DNA of 64,000 nucleotides from assembly GCA_002170165.1 (NCBI GenBank), contig NHFY01000012.1:1-64000 (forward strand). The letters are read 5' to 3'. This DNA is from Flavobacteriales bacterium TMED123. GTDB taxonomy: Bacteria > Bacteroidota > Bacteroidia > Flavobacteriales > BACL11. Positions 1 through 8,871 of this stretch are shown here, one piece after another. Below the pieces are notes generated by a model. It did no database searches. It was not told where the DNA came from and was given only the letters and a program-made list of their open reading frames with translations. How positions within the stretch are numbered: the first letter of the stretch is position 1; each line of letters starts with the position of its first letter. A program made the position numbers and the translations under genes.

Positions 1-151
1 ACCGTAAAGCATTACGAATAGCCAACCTTTTTTCTTCCTTATTCAGGATATCTTTTCTTTTAGGCGCATGGCTAATGTTTGGATTGATATCTTTTTTAGC
101 AGGTAATGTCTTTGAAATACCTCTTAATATAGCTTGTTTAAATTCACTCAT
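1..151 (-). CDS. hutU: Urocanate hydratase, N-terminal fragment (runs off window)
   Basis: Only the first 50 codons are inside the window; the gene continues past base 1. Urocanate hydratase converts urocanate to imidazolone propionate in cytoplasmic histidine degradation, using tightly bound NAD+. The visible N-terminus has the family's opening: a short helix and an LPAKKDINPNISHAPKRKDIL segment, then a KEEKRLAIRNALR stretch, which match the start of bacterial HutU. The ATG at 151-149 overlaps the stop of the upstream DUF5522 gene in an ATGA arrangement, so the two are translationally coupled. Assigned from about 50 residues only; the NAD-binding part is not visible. Confidence 0.8.
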   Translation of the reverse strand, partial: MSEFKQAILRGISKTLPAKKDINPNISHAPKRKDILNKEEKRLAIRNALR

Positions 152-315
152 TTCGTTTTCTTTTTCTCGTCTTTCTTGTAGGGGCAGTGCTTGCAATTAT
201 TGTTGCAACAATAACCCCTTTTTAAATGATATTTTTCTTTAAAAACAATATAGCCTTCAGGAGAGTAATAATACTCATCTTTTTCTAGCAAATGTATTTT
301 TGAGAATTCCTTCAT
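148..315 (-). CDS. Small Cys-rich DUF5522-like protein
   Basis: A 55-residue protein. It carries the sequence EGYIVFKEKYHLKRGYCC followed by NNNCKHCPY, i.e. a CC-x3-C-x2-C cysteine cluster preceded by a His-Lys-Arg-Gly-Tyr motif. This pattern is typical of the short DUF5522 proteins of Bacteroidota and suggests metal or Fe-S binding, but no function is established to my knowledge. The stop overlaps the hutU start by four bases, so the genes are probably co-transcribed. An exact -7 box lies 8 bases upstream of the ATG. Confidence 0.75.
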   Translation of the reverse strand: MKEFSKIHLLEKDEYYYSPEGYIVFKEKYHLKRGYCCNNNCKHCPYKKDEKKKTK

Positions 316-323
316 TTAGCCTG

Positions 324-331
324 CAAAATTA
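324..331 (-). promoter_or_regulatory. -7 promoter box for DUF5522-hutU
   Basis: Reads TAATTTTG on the minus strand, an exact match to the Bacteroidota TAnnTTTG box. Only 8 bases separate it from the ATG at 315, so the 5' leader would be a few bases at most. A near match on the plus strand (GATATTTG, 333-340) lies next to it and 5 bases before the gene at 346, so this looks like a compact divergent promoter. Confidence 0.5.
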
Positions 332-345
332 AGATATTTGCACAA

Positions 346-1242
346 ATGAAAATAGAAAGCCAAGAAATATCATTATCGCTATTAAAAGAAAAAGCAATTC
401 GCTTATTTGTAAAACGGATTGATAAGATGCATCCTTTTATTGCTGGCAATAAATGGTACAAGCTTAAATACAATTTAATTGAAGCAAAAAAACAGCAAAA
501 AAAGACTGTTTTAACTTTTGGTGGCGCTTATTCTAATCATATTGCTGCTACCGCTTTTGCTACAAAGGAAAATAATTTAAAAAGTATTGGAATTATAAGA
601 GGAGAGGAGCATTTCCGATTAAATCCAACACTTGCTTTTGCTAAAGCAAATGGGATGGATCTAAATTATAAAAGTAGGAGTGATTATAGAACAAAAAAAA
701 CTTCTGATTTTTTAGTAAAACTCAAACAACAATTTGGTGAATTTTATTTGATTCCTGAAGGTGGAACAAATATGTTGGCCATACAAGGAACTGTAGCAAT
801 TTTGGATAAAAATGATACGCATGATATTATTTGTTGTGCGGTAGGTACAGGTGGAACAATGGCTGGAATCATAAACGCTTCTAATAAACAGCAAACTGTA
901 ATTGGCTTTCCAGCTATTAAGGGAATAAAGCAATTAGAGCACGACATAAGAAAATGGACAAATAAGGAAAACTGGAAACTGATAAATGATTATGTGTTTG
1001 GTGGCTATGCTAAATTATCGGATAAATTAGTTGATTTCATTATAGATTTTAATAACAAGCATCAAATTTCACTAGATGCTATATATACAGGAAAAATGAT
1101 GCTAGGTATTTTAGACTTAATATCCAAAGATTATTTTCCAAAAGGAAGCAGTATTTTAGTCATACATAGTGGAGGTTTACAAGGCAATAAAGGAATGAAT
1201 GAAAGGCTAGGTCTTAGTTTGCCAACAAATCAATATCTTTGA
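346..1242 (+). CDS. PLP-dependent ACC deaminase / D-cysteine desulfhydrase family protein
   Basis: A 298-residue cytoplasmic fold-type II PLP enzyme. Members deaminate 1-aminocyclopropane-1-carboxylate or desulfhydrate D-cysteine to pyruvate, ammonia and sulfide. The substrate here cannot be told. The N-terminal FIAGNKWYKLKYNL segment holds the candidate Schiff-base lysine. GGAYSNHIAATAF follows, and VGTGGTMAGI near residue 170 is the glycine-rich phosphate-binding loop. The length is slightly short of the usual 300-340. The start ATG lies only 5 bases after a near-consensus -7 box. The GH73 gene begins 3 bases after its stop, so they form a two-gene operon. Confidence 0.85.
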   Translation: MKIESQEISLSLLKEKAIRLFVKRIDKMHPFIAGNKWYKLKYNLIEAKKQQKKTVLTFGGAYSNHIAATAFATKENNLKSIGIIRGEEHFRLNPTLAFAKANGMDLNYKSRSDYRTKKTSDFLVKLKQQFGEFYLIPEGGTNMLAIQGTVAILDKNDTHDIICCAVGTGGTMAGIINASNKQQTVIGFPAIKGIKQLEHDIRKWTNKENWKLINDYVFGGYAKLSDKLVDFIIDFNNKHQISLDAIYTGKMMLGILDLISKDYFPKGSSILVIHSGGLQGNKGMNERLGLSLPTNQYL

Positions 1243-1245
1243 AGA

Positions 1246-2103
1246 ATGAAAAAGTATTTCCTTTTTTTCTTTCTTTTTCTTTTATCTATGCATCTTTTAG
1301 CACAAAGCAAAACGGAAATTTATATTACAAAATATAGTCAGCTGGCTGTTGATGAAATGCATAGGTACAATATTCCAGCTTCTATTACTCTGGCGCAAGG
1401 CATACTAGAAAGTGGAAATGGAGAAAGCCGATTGGCAGTAAAAGGCAATAATCATTTTGGGATAAAATGTCATGCCGGATGGGAGGGGGAAAGCATCATT
1501 GAAGATGATGATGAAAAAGGAGAATGTTTTAGAAAATATGATAAAGTTGCTGATTCTTATAGAGATCATTCCTTGTTTTTAACCGAAAGAAATCGCTACA
1601 GCTTTTTATTTACTTACAAATTATCAGACTATAAAAAATGGGCAAAAGGATTAAAAAAAGCGGGTTATGCCACAAATCCAAAATACTCTACATTATTAAT
1701 TGATTTGATAGAGAAATACGATTTGAGTCGCTTTGACAAAGATGCACCAGCACAGCAAAAACAACTGTATGTTGCTAACGCTTACGGACTACCTTATTTG
1801 ATAGGAATTGGCGCTTATTATTTTCATAATAAATCAATTTATTTTACTGAGGTAAATACTTCATTTGTATTTAGTAGCGCTTCATTAGGCTATGATTATG
1901 AATTTTTCAATAATTTCTATGCTGGAGCAAATGCTGGAATCATTTATCAACCTACAAAAGAGAAGGATATTTCCACTCATATTTCGGCTGAGCTATTCTA
2001 CAGAAAGCAAAATTATTTAATAAGAGGTGGAGTGCAACTCCCATTGGAGCAAATGGAATATCCATTTATTCCTTATTTGCGATTGACTTATTTGCTTAAC
2101 TAA
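1246..2103 (+). CDS. Secreted GH73 endo-beta-N-acetylglucosaminidase with C-terminal barrel-like domain
   Basis: A 285-residue exported peptidoglycan hydrolase. The signal peptide is residues 1-20 (ending LLAQ). Residues about 25-165 are a GH73 glucosaminidase domain. The catalytic Glu is in AQGILESGNGES, and the family's NNHFGIKCH and YDKVADSYRDHSLFL blocks follow. Bacteroidota relatives usually continue into LysM repeats. Here the last ~110 residues instead alternate polar and aromatic/hydrophobic residues with turns and end in YLRLTYLLN, like short outer-membrane beta-strands. I infer an outer-membrane or surface location for this tail. The stop directly abuts the stop of the convergent gene with no gap. 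Confidence 0.85.
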   Translation: MKKYFLFFFLFLLSMHLLAQSKTEIYITKYSQLAVDEMHRYNIPASITLAQGILESGNGESRLAVKGNNHFGIKCHAGWEGESIIEDDDEKGECFRKYDKVADSYRDHSLFLTERNRYSFLFTYKLSDYKKWAKGLKKAGYATNPKYSTLLIDLIEKYDLSRFDKDAPAQQKQLYVANAYGLPYLIGIGAYYFHNKSIYFTEVNTSFVFSSASLGYDYEFFNNFYAGANAGIIYQPTKEKDISTHISAELFYRKQNYLIRGGVQLPLEQMEYPFIPYLRLTYLLN

Positions 2104-4737
2104 TTATTCAATTTCAAAATTATAGAGAAATGCATCTCTACTGATAATAAGGTTCAGTTTTCCATCTTTATCTAAATCATTTACTGCAGTAAATCCATCA
2201 GTTTCAATAGGTGTCCCTTCTTTAAATTCTCCATCTTTACATACATATATTGAGGTAGTAGTTTTAATCACTAAGTTTCCATTATAATGACTAATTTCTT
2301 CAACTTTATATCCAAGATTAAAAGTGTGTAAAAGCTCAAAATTTTTATCCAGTACAAAAACAGTTTTGTTATTTGAATAAATCAAATTATTATCAGTAAT
2401 TAAGAATTTAGAATTTGGAATTAAATTAGTAAGAGGAAGCTCTGTTGTATTACCATCTACCTTTGCTCTCCATAACTTGCCTTCATTTGTTATTCCATAA
2501 ATTGTACCCTCACTATCTGTTTGGAAAGGGGAATCATTAAAAATTGGAATACTGTTGTAACTTACTCTTTTTGTGCCATTTCTGGCCAAGAGTTGTGTAT
2601 TCTTATCTTTAGAAGCATACAAAATATAATCTTTCCCATTTTGTACAAAGTGTTTTGCTGGATTAACTAATTTACTATTGGTTTTTTTGAATTTCCATCC
2701 ACTAACTGCTTTTACTTTTTTATTAAAATTATACAGCATACCATCATTTCCAGCTATTAAAATTCTGTAATTTCTATTTTTAGTGTAATCAAAAAGTGCA
2801 TGGCCGTTTGTTGCTTGAAAAGTTAGTTTTTTAGGATAATCTTCTAACCATCTGCCTAATCTGTCAATGATATAAAGTTTGTTTTTGCTGTTAAATAGAA
2901 TTTGCATCTTTTTATTCTTGTAAAAATCAATTTGAGAAACATTTCCGATAATTTGCTCATCAATCTGCTTTTCCCAAAGTTTCTCTCCACTTGTTGAAAA
3001 AAGATAAATTTTATTACTTAAATCCTGAACAAAAACTTGCTCCTTTTTAGTAATGTAATTGTAAATAATTTGCGGATTCATTGCAAAAGAAGTGTCTAAT
3101 TGCCCATACCACTCTTGCTTTAATTCTTCTTTGAATTCTTCATCATAAAACAAAATGATATTATTCAGAAATAAAGGTGAGCCTACATTGAGTTGATAAG
3201 CGAAAGCAGTAAATTTTTGTAAAGAATCCTCATTAATCGCTAACAAATCTCCCCATTTTTTATTTAAACTGTTATTCAGCAAATCAGCAGACTTACCAGG
3301 ATTTACATAAAAAAAGAAATTTGATTTTTCGGATATTTGTTGGCTAAACTTTTTAAAATGATTGCTGCTGCTTAAAGTATTTCTGCTTTTGAAATTATCA
3401 ATTACATACTGAACTGCAGAACTTGAATTTCCGAAAATTAAATAATCTTCAATAGCAACAAAATAGCTATTCTCCTTTGCTGAAAAAATATCGCCAAACA
3501 AAAATGAGAGAAGTTTAGGTTCTTTAATATTAAAAATAGTCTGCTCTAAATATTCGGATTTATCTTCAGAATTCACCAATTCACTTAAAAATATTGTGGA
3601 TTGATTAATGTTTTTACTTTTTATAAAAGAATAAGATTGCTCAAAAGTGTCTTTACTCTTTGAGGCAATAGTAAAAACTCCAATTTCCTGTTCTACATAT
3701 TTCAAAAATTCATTCAATTCAAATTTATAATTTTCTTGTAAATTTTTCTTCTTCTTTTCCCATGAATAATAAGCATTGTGTCTTTGTAGAAAGCTATTTT
3801 TCTTATCTGCTAACATTTTTGTATTGCTAAAACTAAGCGTAAGGAGAATTGAAGTGTTATGCGGTATGATATTTTGAATATTTTGTTTTGCTGATTTTTG
3901 ATTTTTTAATGCCGTCAAATAGTTGTCTTTCTTATTTGCATCTAATAAGCCATTTGCAAAAAAGGAGTTGTTTTTAATAAAAATATCAGTAGCAGCCCAA
4001 TCTGAAAAATGATTTAAAAAAATGTTTTTTTGTATTTTTTCTTCAATATAAATATCCGCCAGTTCAGTCAGATGATTAAAATTATAGTACAAATTCGCAA
4101 CCGCATAATCAGATGTAGTTTCTTTCACTTTTAAAAAAGCTTTATTGCTTAGCAAGTTGCTTTTTGCTCCTGATTGTCTGATGGCGTCCTGGACTAGAAT
4201 CTTAGATTTACTCCCAAATATTACACCTTCTATCTCGGTAATGAAATACTTTTTTGATTTTATCTGCAATTCTAAAATATCCTCATTCTCATAATCGTGT
4301 ATCAATATCTCATTTTGCCTTACACCTATTGTTTTTGCAATCAAATCTTTGAGGTTAAAAGAATTTTCAATTGTTGTTGAAAAAAGTATAGCGGCATCAT
4401 TATAACTAGATTTGTGAGTGGAAAAGAAGAGTTTGTTGGTTTGTGTCTTTTCTGAGTTATATGCAAATTCAATAATAGAATCTAAATGTTGAATATCGGA
4501 ATGCAAACTATTGGCATAAGTTGATAATCTGCAGTTATTCCAAATTACTGAATTATTGAGTTTTCTTTTTAGTTCTTCAAAATCATTAATTTGTAAAATC
4601 AGTGAAGCATTAGTAGGAATAAGTAAAAGCGGACTGTTGCTCTTAGTTGCTATTTGTTTGTAATTTCTATATCCGAAAAATCCAATCAATGCAATTAAAA
4701 ACAATAATATAATGATTCTAAGATGCTGACTTTTCAT
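2104..4737 (-). CDS. Membrane-anchored DUF3352-like protein with beta-propeller-like C-terminus
   Basis: An 877-residue protein of unknown function. One N-terminal membrane anchor (about residues 7-23) is followed by a large exported region. Its first part, beginning LLLIPTNASLILQINDFEEL, resembles the DUF3352 proteins of Bacteroidota. From about residue 565 to the end there are repeated short strands of the type 'VFVQDLSNKIYLFSTSGEKL' and 'YRILIAGNDGMLYNFNKK', which look like a PQQ/WD-type beta-propeller. It is the last gene of a leftward operon (glycosyltransferase, rnhB, this gene), 2 bases after rnhB. The link to rnhB is probably only positional. Confidence 0.7.
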   Translation of the reverse strand: MKSQHLRIIILLFLIALIGFFGYRNYKQIATKSNSPLLLIPTNASLILQINDFEELKRKLNNSVIWNNCRLSTYANSLHSDIQHLDSIIEFAYNSEKTQTNKLFFSTHKSSYNDAAILFSTTIENSFNLKDLIAKTIGVRQNEILIHDYENEDILELQIKSKKYFITEIEGVIFGSKSKILVQDAIRQSGAKSNLLSNKAFLKVKETTSDYAVANLYYNFNHLTELADIYIEEKIQKNIFLNHFSDWAATDIFIKNNSFFANGLLDANKKDNYLTALKNQKSAKQNIQNIIPHNTSILLTLSFSNTKMLADKKNSFLQRHNAYYSWEKKKKNLQENYKFELNEFLKYVEQEIGVFTIASKSKDTFEQSYSFIKSKNINQSTIFLSELVNSEDKSEYLEQTIFNIKEPKLLSFLFGDIFSAKENSYFVAIEDYLIFGNSSSAVQYVIDNFKSRNTLSSSNHFKKFSQQISEKSNFFFYVNPGKSADLLNNSLNKKWGDLLAINEDSLQKFTAFAYQLNVGSPLFLNNIILFYDEEFKEELKQEWYGQLDTSFAMNPQIIYNYITKKEQVFVQDLSNKIYLFSTSGEKLWEKQIDEQIIGNVSQIDFYKNKKMQILFNSKNKLYIIDRLGRWLEDYPKKLTFQATNGHALFDYTKNRNYRILIAGNDGMLYNFNKKVKAVSGWKFKKTNSKLVNPAKHFVQNGKDYILYASKDKNTQLLARNGTKRVSYNSIPIFNDSPFQTDSEGTIYGITNEGKLWRAKVDGNTTELPLTNLIPNSKFLITDNNLIYSNNKTVFVLDKNFELLHTFNLGYKVEEISHYNGNLVIKTTTSIYVCKDGEFKEGTPIETDGFTAVNDLDKDGKLNLIISRDAFLYNFEIE

Positions 4738-4739
4738 AT

Positions 4740-5336
4740 TTATAATGTGAGTTCCAATTGCAAAGGTAAAAGTTTAAATGAGCGTCTGTGGTGTTTTGTT
4801 GGACCGATATTAACAAGGCATTGTCGGTGAAATTTAGTGGGATATCCTTTGTTTTTATTCCAATGGAATTGTGGATATTCTTCATGTAATTCTTGCATCA
4901 ATCGATCCCTATGGTTTTTAGCCAATACAGATGCTGCCGCAATACTTAGATATTTGCTGTCTCCTTTTACAATACACTTATGTGGTACATCCTTATAAGC
5001 ATGAAATCGATTGCCATCAATTATCAAAAATTCTGGCCTTACTTTTAATTGTTCTATCGACAAATGCATGGCTTTTATAGATGCATTTAGAATATTTATT
5101 TTGTCAATTTCTTTGTTCCAAACAATTCCAATGCTCCAACAAAGCGCTTCTTTTTTAATAATTTTTTCTAGCACCAATCTATTTTTCTCACTTAGTTGTT
5201 TAGAGTCATTTAATAGGTTGTTAGAAAATTTTTTAGGTAATATTACAGCTGCAGCTATCACAGGGCCGGCCAAGCAGCCCCTTCCTGCCTCATCACAACC
5301 AACCTCTATTTTATTGCTAAAAGATGATTTAAGCAT
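4740..5336 (-). CDS. rnhB: Ribonuclease HII
   Basis: A 198-residue cytoplasmic enzyme that cuts RNA in RNA:DNA hybrids and starts removal of misincorporated ribonucleotides. The active-site carboxylates are visible: D15 and E16 in CDEAGRG, D107 in LIIDGNR, and D126 in VKGDSKYLSIAAASVLAKNH. The length is typical. The start codon overlaps the end of the upstream glycosyltransferase gene by 8 bases, and the DUF3352-like gene starts 2 bases after its stop, so this is the middle gene of a three-gene operon. Confidence 0.96.
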   Translation of the reverse strand: MLKSSFSNKIEVGCDEAGRGCLAGPVIAAAVILPKKFSNNLLNDSKQLSEKNRLVLEKIIKKEALCWSIGIVWNKEIDKINILNASIKAMHLSIEQLKVRPEFLIIDGNRFHAYKDVPHKCIVKGDSKYLSIAAASVLAKNHRDRLMQELHEEYPQFHWNKNKGYPTKFHRQCLVNIGPTKHHRRSFKLLPLQLELTL

Positions 5337-6456
5337 TTAAATTTGATACTAAAATTTTCCAAACTTTATCAGCTGCTTTATCCCATGAAAACTCATTTTT
5401 TCTGATTTTACAATTTTCTATAAGCTTTTCTCTTTTTTCAGAATTCTTATACACTTCTTGCATAGCATTTGCAATACTATTTACATCATTAGGATTGGTG
5501 TAAATAGCCGTATTTCCTGCAATTTCCGGAAGACAAGAAACATCTGATGTTATAATAGGGGTATGGCAATTCATGGCTTCCGCAAGAGGAATACCAAAGC
5601 CTTCAAAATGCGGTACAAAAGTTAAAGCAGTGGCAGCTGCTGTAATCTTTGAAAGCTCATCAATCTCTTTTCTTCCTAAAAATAGAATCTGTTGTTTATG
5701 TTCTAATTTATTAAACTCAAGCTCAATATTTTTATTTTTCCACATCTGCTCACCAATAATTAACAACTTATAGTCAGTATTTGTTTGTCCAATAAACTGA
5801 TCAAATCCCTTTATCAAATTAATAATGTTTTTTCTTGGATGCAAGGAGCCAACAAAGTAAAAATAATCAGATCCTGATGCATATTTTGTTTTTACCTTTT
5901 TCTTCACATATTCCTCAATTGGCCGGTACACACTATTTGCTCCATTGTAAATTACTGAGATCTTCTCACTTTCTATACCATATTGACTTATAATGTCTTT
6001 TTTAGATGCTTCTGATACAGTAATTATTTCTTCTGCTTTCTTGCAAAATTTTGGCGTAAAATATTTGTAGTAGATTCTAATTAAAAATGGCAATTGTTTT
6101 GGGAAATGCTCAAAGTTCAAATCATGAATAGTAAGTATTGTTTTTACATTTGTTTTTAAAGTAAGGTAACCATCTGGAGAAAAGAACAGATCAATTTTGT
6201 TTTTTCTTAAAAATTTTGAAACAGCAAATTCAAACCATATATACCATAAAAAGGGATGTCTGCTTTGAGGAGATAAAACTATAGGAATTACATTTTTTGC
6301 TAATACAAAATCCTTATGGTACTGGCGATCAAAAAGCAAATAAAAATCATGTTCAGGATGGTTTTTTACCATACGGCTCACAATCTCAAAGCTGTACCAA
6401 CCAATACCTTCTAATTTGTTTTTCAGCAAAAGCCTACAGTTAATAGCAATTTTCAT
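5329..6456 (-). CDS. GT4-family glycosyltransferase
   Basis: A 375-residue GT-B fold glycosyltransferase. The open frame extends to 6516, but I take the ATG at 6456. The protein then begins MKIAINCRLLL, a proper first beta strand, and the 20 preceding codons look non-coding and run into the divergent gene. The C-terminal donor site carries the EX7E motif in FEGFGIPLAEAMN, followed by PIITSDVSCLPEIAG. This is typical of family 4 enzymes that use nucleotide sugars for surface polysaccharides. The divergent flippase, Wzz-like and ligase genes support a role in O-antigen or capsule assembly. Acceptor and sugar are unknown. Confidence 0.88.
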   Translation of the reverse strand: MKIAINCRLLLKNKLEGIGWYSFEIVSRMVKNHPEHDFYLLFDRQYHKDFVLAKNVIPIVLSPQSRHPFLWYIWFEFAVSKFLRKNKIDLFFSPDGYLTLKTNVKTILTIHDLNFEHFPKQLPFLIRIYYKYFTPKFCKKAEEIITVSEASKKDIISQYGIESEKISVIYNGANSVYRPIEEYVKKKVKTKYASGSDYFYFVGSLHPRKNIINLIKGFDQFIGQTNTDYKLLIIGEQMWKNKNIELEFNKLEHKQQILFLGRKEIDELSKITAAATALTFVPHFEGFGIPLAEAMNCHTPIITSDVSCLPEIAGNTAIYTNPNDVNSIANAMQEVYKNSEKREKLIENCKIRKNEFSWDKAADKVWKILVSNLNA

Positions 6457-6483
6457 AGGCAATAAAAATATACTTTTTTCATT

Positions 6484-7836
6484 ATGATTGTTGTAGATTT
6501 GCTGTTCAATTATCAAAAACGCAATTTGAAAGAAAAAATATATAAGTTATTGCTTATTATTTCCAAATCGGAAATCGCAAAAAAAGGAAGTTGGGCATTG
6601 TTTTTTAAGATAGGAGGAATGTTTACTATTTATCTTTTCCACTTTTTGCTAGCAAGAAGAATAGGAGCAGAGGCCAATGGTATTTTTTCTACATTTTTTA
6701 CCATCTTGAGCATATTTGCTGTTTTCTCTATCTTAGGAATGGATACTTTTCTTTTGAAAAAAATTGCTCAATTCAATTCGCAAAAAAAATGGGCTGAGTT
6801 AAAATCGATTTACAAAAAGGCACTATCATTAATACTGATTATTAGTATTTTCTTAATCGCTATTTTACAATTTCTTTACTCTTTTGACCATCTAGAATCA
6901 TATCATCAAAATGAGTTACTTCCATATGTGGCTCTTGTACTTATTCCCTTTTCAGTATTGCACATTAATGCTGAAAGCTTTAGGGCTATAAAGAATATTA
7001 AATTATTTTCCTTCTTTAAGAATTTCTCAATATTTGGTGTTGCCGCTTTTTTACTATTGTTTCCATTCAATAACACACCAACAATAGCAGTTAAAACCTT
7101 TGTTTTGAGCGTTTTTGTATTAGCAATAGTAAGTTATGTTTTATGGAAAAAACAATTAAAAATCAATGATAGTGTTTTAGTAGAGGAATTCGATAATAAA
7201 AGCATTATAAAAGAGTCTTTTCCTATGTTTCTGTCAGGCTCCCTTTTCTTACTGATGAGTTGGGTAGATATTTTAATGCTCGGTCATTTCAACTCACAAT
7301 CTGATGTAGGGATTTATACCATTGCATTAAAATTAGCAGCCCCTTGCACTTTATTTTTATTTGCTGCTAATACTATTTTGGGGCCAAAAATATCAGAATT
7401 ATATCATCGGAATAAAACAGAAAGATTATCAAAGATAGTTCAAGATACGACTAAGTATTCTTTTTTGCTTAGCGTACCAATTTTTGCAATTATTTTAATT
7501 TTTCCAGATTTCTTATTGTCATTGTTTGGTGCTGAGTTTAATAACAAATTAGCTACTGAAACTTTGGTAATTCTATCAGCTGGACAAATGGTTAATGTGT
7601 TTTTTGGAGCAGTAATTTATATATTAGATATGACAGGAAAGCAGATTAAATCTAGAAATATATTATTATTTACAGCAATCATCAATATATTGCTGAATTG
7701 GTATTTGATTCCAATATATGGCATTAAGGGAGCAGCAATGGCTACAGCATTTTCAATTTTCTGTTGGACAGTGCTAGGAGCAATTGCTGTCAAAAAATAC
7801 TTTGGTTTTTATGCTTTTCCATATTTTAAGAATTAA
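6484..7836 (+). CDS. Polysaccharide flippase (Wzx / MOP-superfamily)
   Basis: A 450-residue integral membrane protein with about 12-14 predicted transmembrane segments, beginning with GSWALFFKIGGMFTIYLFHFLLA. The repeating pattern, the conserved small-residue GAEANGIFSTFFTI segment after helix 1 and the length fit the Wzx-type lipid-linked oligosaccharide flippases. It would move undecaprenyl-linked sugars across the inner membrane. It diverges from the glycosyltransferase gene with only 27 bases between starts. A one-mismatch -7 box (TACTTTTT, 6471-6478) lies 5 bases before the ATG. Next downstream are the Wzz-like and ligase genes. Confidence 0.85.
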   Translation: MIVVDLLFNYQKRNLKEKIYKLLLIISKSEIAKKGSWALFFKIGGMFTIYLFHFLLARRIGAEANGIFSTFFTILSIFAVFSILGMDTFLLKKIAQFNSQKKWAELKSIYKKALSLILIISIFLIAILQFLYSFDHLESYHQNELLPYVALVLIPFSVLHINAESFRAIKNIKLFSFFKNFSIFGVAAFLLLFPFNNTPTIAVKTFVLSVFVLAIVSYVLWKKQLKINDSVLVEEFDNKSIIKESFPMFLSGSLFLLMSWVDILMLGHFNSQSDVGIYTIALKLAAPCTLFLFAANTILGPKISELYHRNKTERLSKIVQDTTKYSFLLSVPIFAIILIFPDFLLSLFGAEFNNKLATETLVILSAGQMVNVFFGAVIYILDMTGKQIKSRNILLFTAIINILLNWYLIPIYGIKGAAMATAFSIFCWTVLGAIAVKKYFGFYAFPYFKN

Positions 7837-7852
7837 AAACATAATAAAGCTG

Positions 7853-7860
7853 TATTTTCG
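7853..7860 (+). promoter_or_regulatory. -7 promoter box before the Wzz-like gene
   Basis: TATTTTCG, one mismatch from TAnnTTTG, 21 bases before the ATG at 7882. This is the same spacing as in front of several other genes here. It suggests the Wzz-like and ligase genes can be transcribed independently of the flippase. Confidence 0.4.
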
Positions 7861-7881
7861 CACATATAAAATTATAAAAAT

Positions 7882-8871
7882 ATGAGTAATAGCATTTTAG
7901 ATAATAGTTCACTTTTTTCTCTATTGTACAATTGGAGAAAAAAGATTATCATTATTTCTTTTCTTGCAGCAGTTATTGCAGCAATAGCTTCTCTTTTTAT
8001 TACTAATAAATACAAGTCAGAAGTAATTCTTTTTCCAACAATGAATCTTTCTACTGGAAAAGCTCTTCTAAATGAGTATAACGATTTTTTAGAGATAGGT
8101 GAGGAAGAAGAGTTAGAACATATGATGCAAATTTTGCAGTCAAACGATATATTTAATAGAGTAGTTGATAAGTTTGATTTGCTCAATCATTATGAAATTG
8201 ACACTAATAATGAGTTGTATTTTGTTGATTTAATGAAAGAATATCAAGGTAATATTAAATCAGAAATCACAAAATATTCATCTATTAAAATATCTGTTCT
8301 AGACACTGACCCTCAAATGGCTGCAGATATAGCCAATGAAATTTCATCTTTGATTGATACTGTAATGAATAATCTGCAAAAAAACATGGCACAACAAGGA
8401 TATGAATCTTTAATTAGAGATAGAGATTATGTGCTTTCTGAGATAAAAGTCCTAGAAGATTCTATTGTCAAAATTAGAGCATTAGGCATTAATGATTATG
8501 AATCTCAGGCAGAAGTGTTAAACGAGCAATGGGCGGTTGCAAAAATTAAAAATAATCATGCGGCAGCTACTGCTATTGAAAAAAAGTTAGAATTACTTTC
8601 CAAATATGGCGGTCAGTATAGTGCCCTAAGGGATGATTTAGTCCATTCCAGAGGAAGGTTAAATTATGTGCTGAAAAAACTGAATGAGCATAAGCTTACA
8701 GCACAGGAACAATTGGAGCATAAATTTATTGTAAATGCTGCAGTCCCCGATTTGAAAAAAAGCTATCCAATAAGATGGTTGATTGTGGTTACTACTGCAT
8801 TTTCTACCACTTTGTTTTTGATTGTATTAATTGCTTTTAAAGAACAATTAAAGCAGATAAAGCAAAGGTAA
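7882..8871 (+). CDS. Wzz-like polysaccharide chain-length determinant protein
   Basis: A 329-residue inner membrane protein with the classic two-helix layout. One transmembrane segment lies near residues 18-42 and a second near 296-316, with a mostly helical periplasmic domain between them (coiled-coil-rich around residues 170-285) and a short basic C-terminal tail. This matches the Wzz/PCP family, which sets the modal length of O-antigen or exopolysaccharide chains. There is no C-terminal tyrosine kinase domain, so it is not a PCP-2a fusion. The ligase gene starts on the base after its stop codon, so the two are translationally linked. Confidence 0.85.
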   Translation: MSNSILDNSSLFSLLYNWRKKIIIISFLAAVIAAIASLFITNKYKSEVILFPTMNLSTGKALLNEYNDFLEIGEEEELEHMMQILQSNDIFNRVVDKFDLLNHYEIDTNNELYFVDLMKEYQGNIKSEITKYSSIKISVLDTDPQMAADIANEISSLIDTVMNNLQKNMAQQGYESLIRDRDYVLSEIKVLEDSIVKIRALGINDYESQAEVLNEQWAVAKIKNNHAAATAIEKKLELLSKYGGQYSALRDDLVHSRGRLNYVLKKLNEHKLTAQEQLEHKFIVNAAVPDLKKSYPIRWLIVVTTAFSTTLFLIVLIAFKEQLKQIKQR

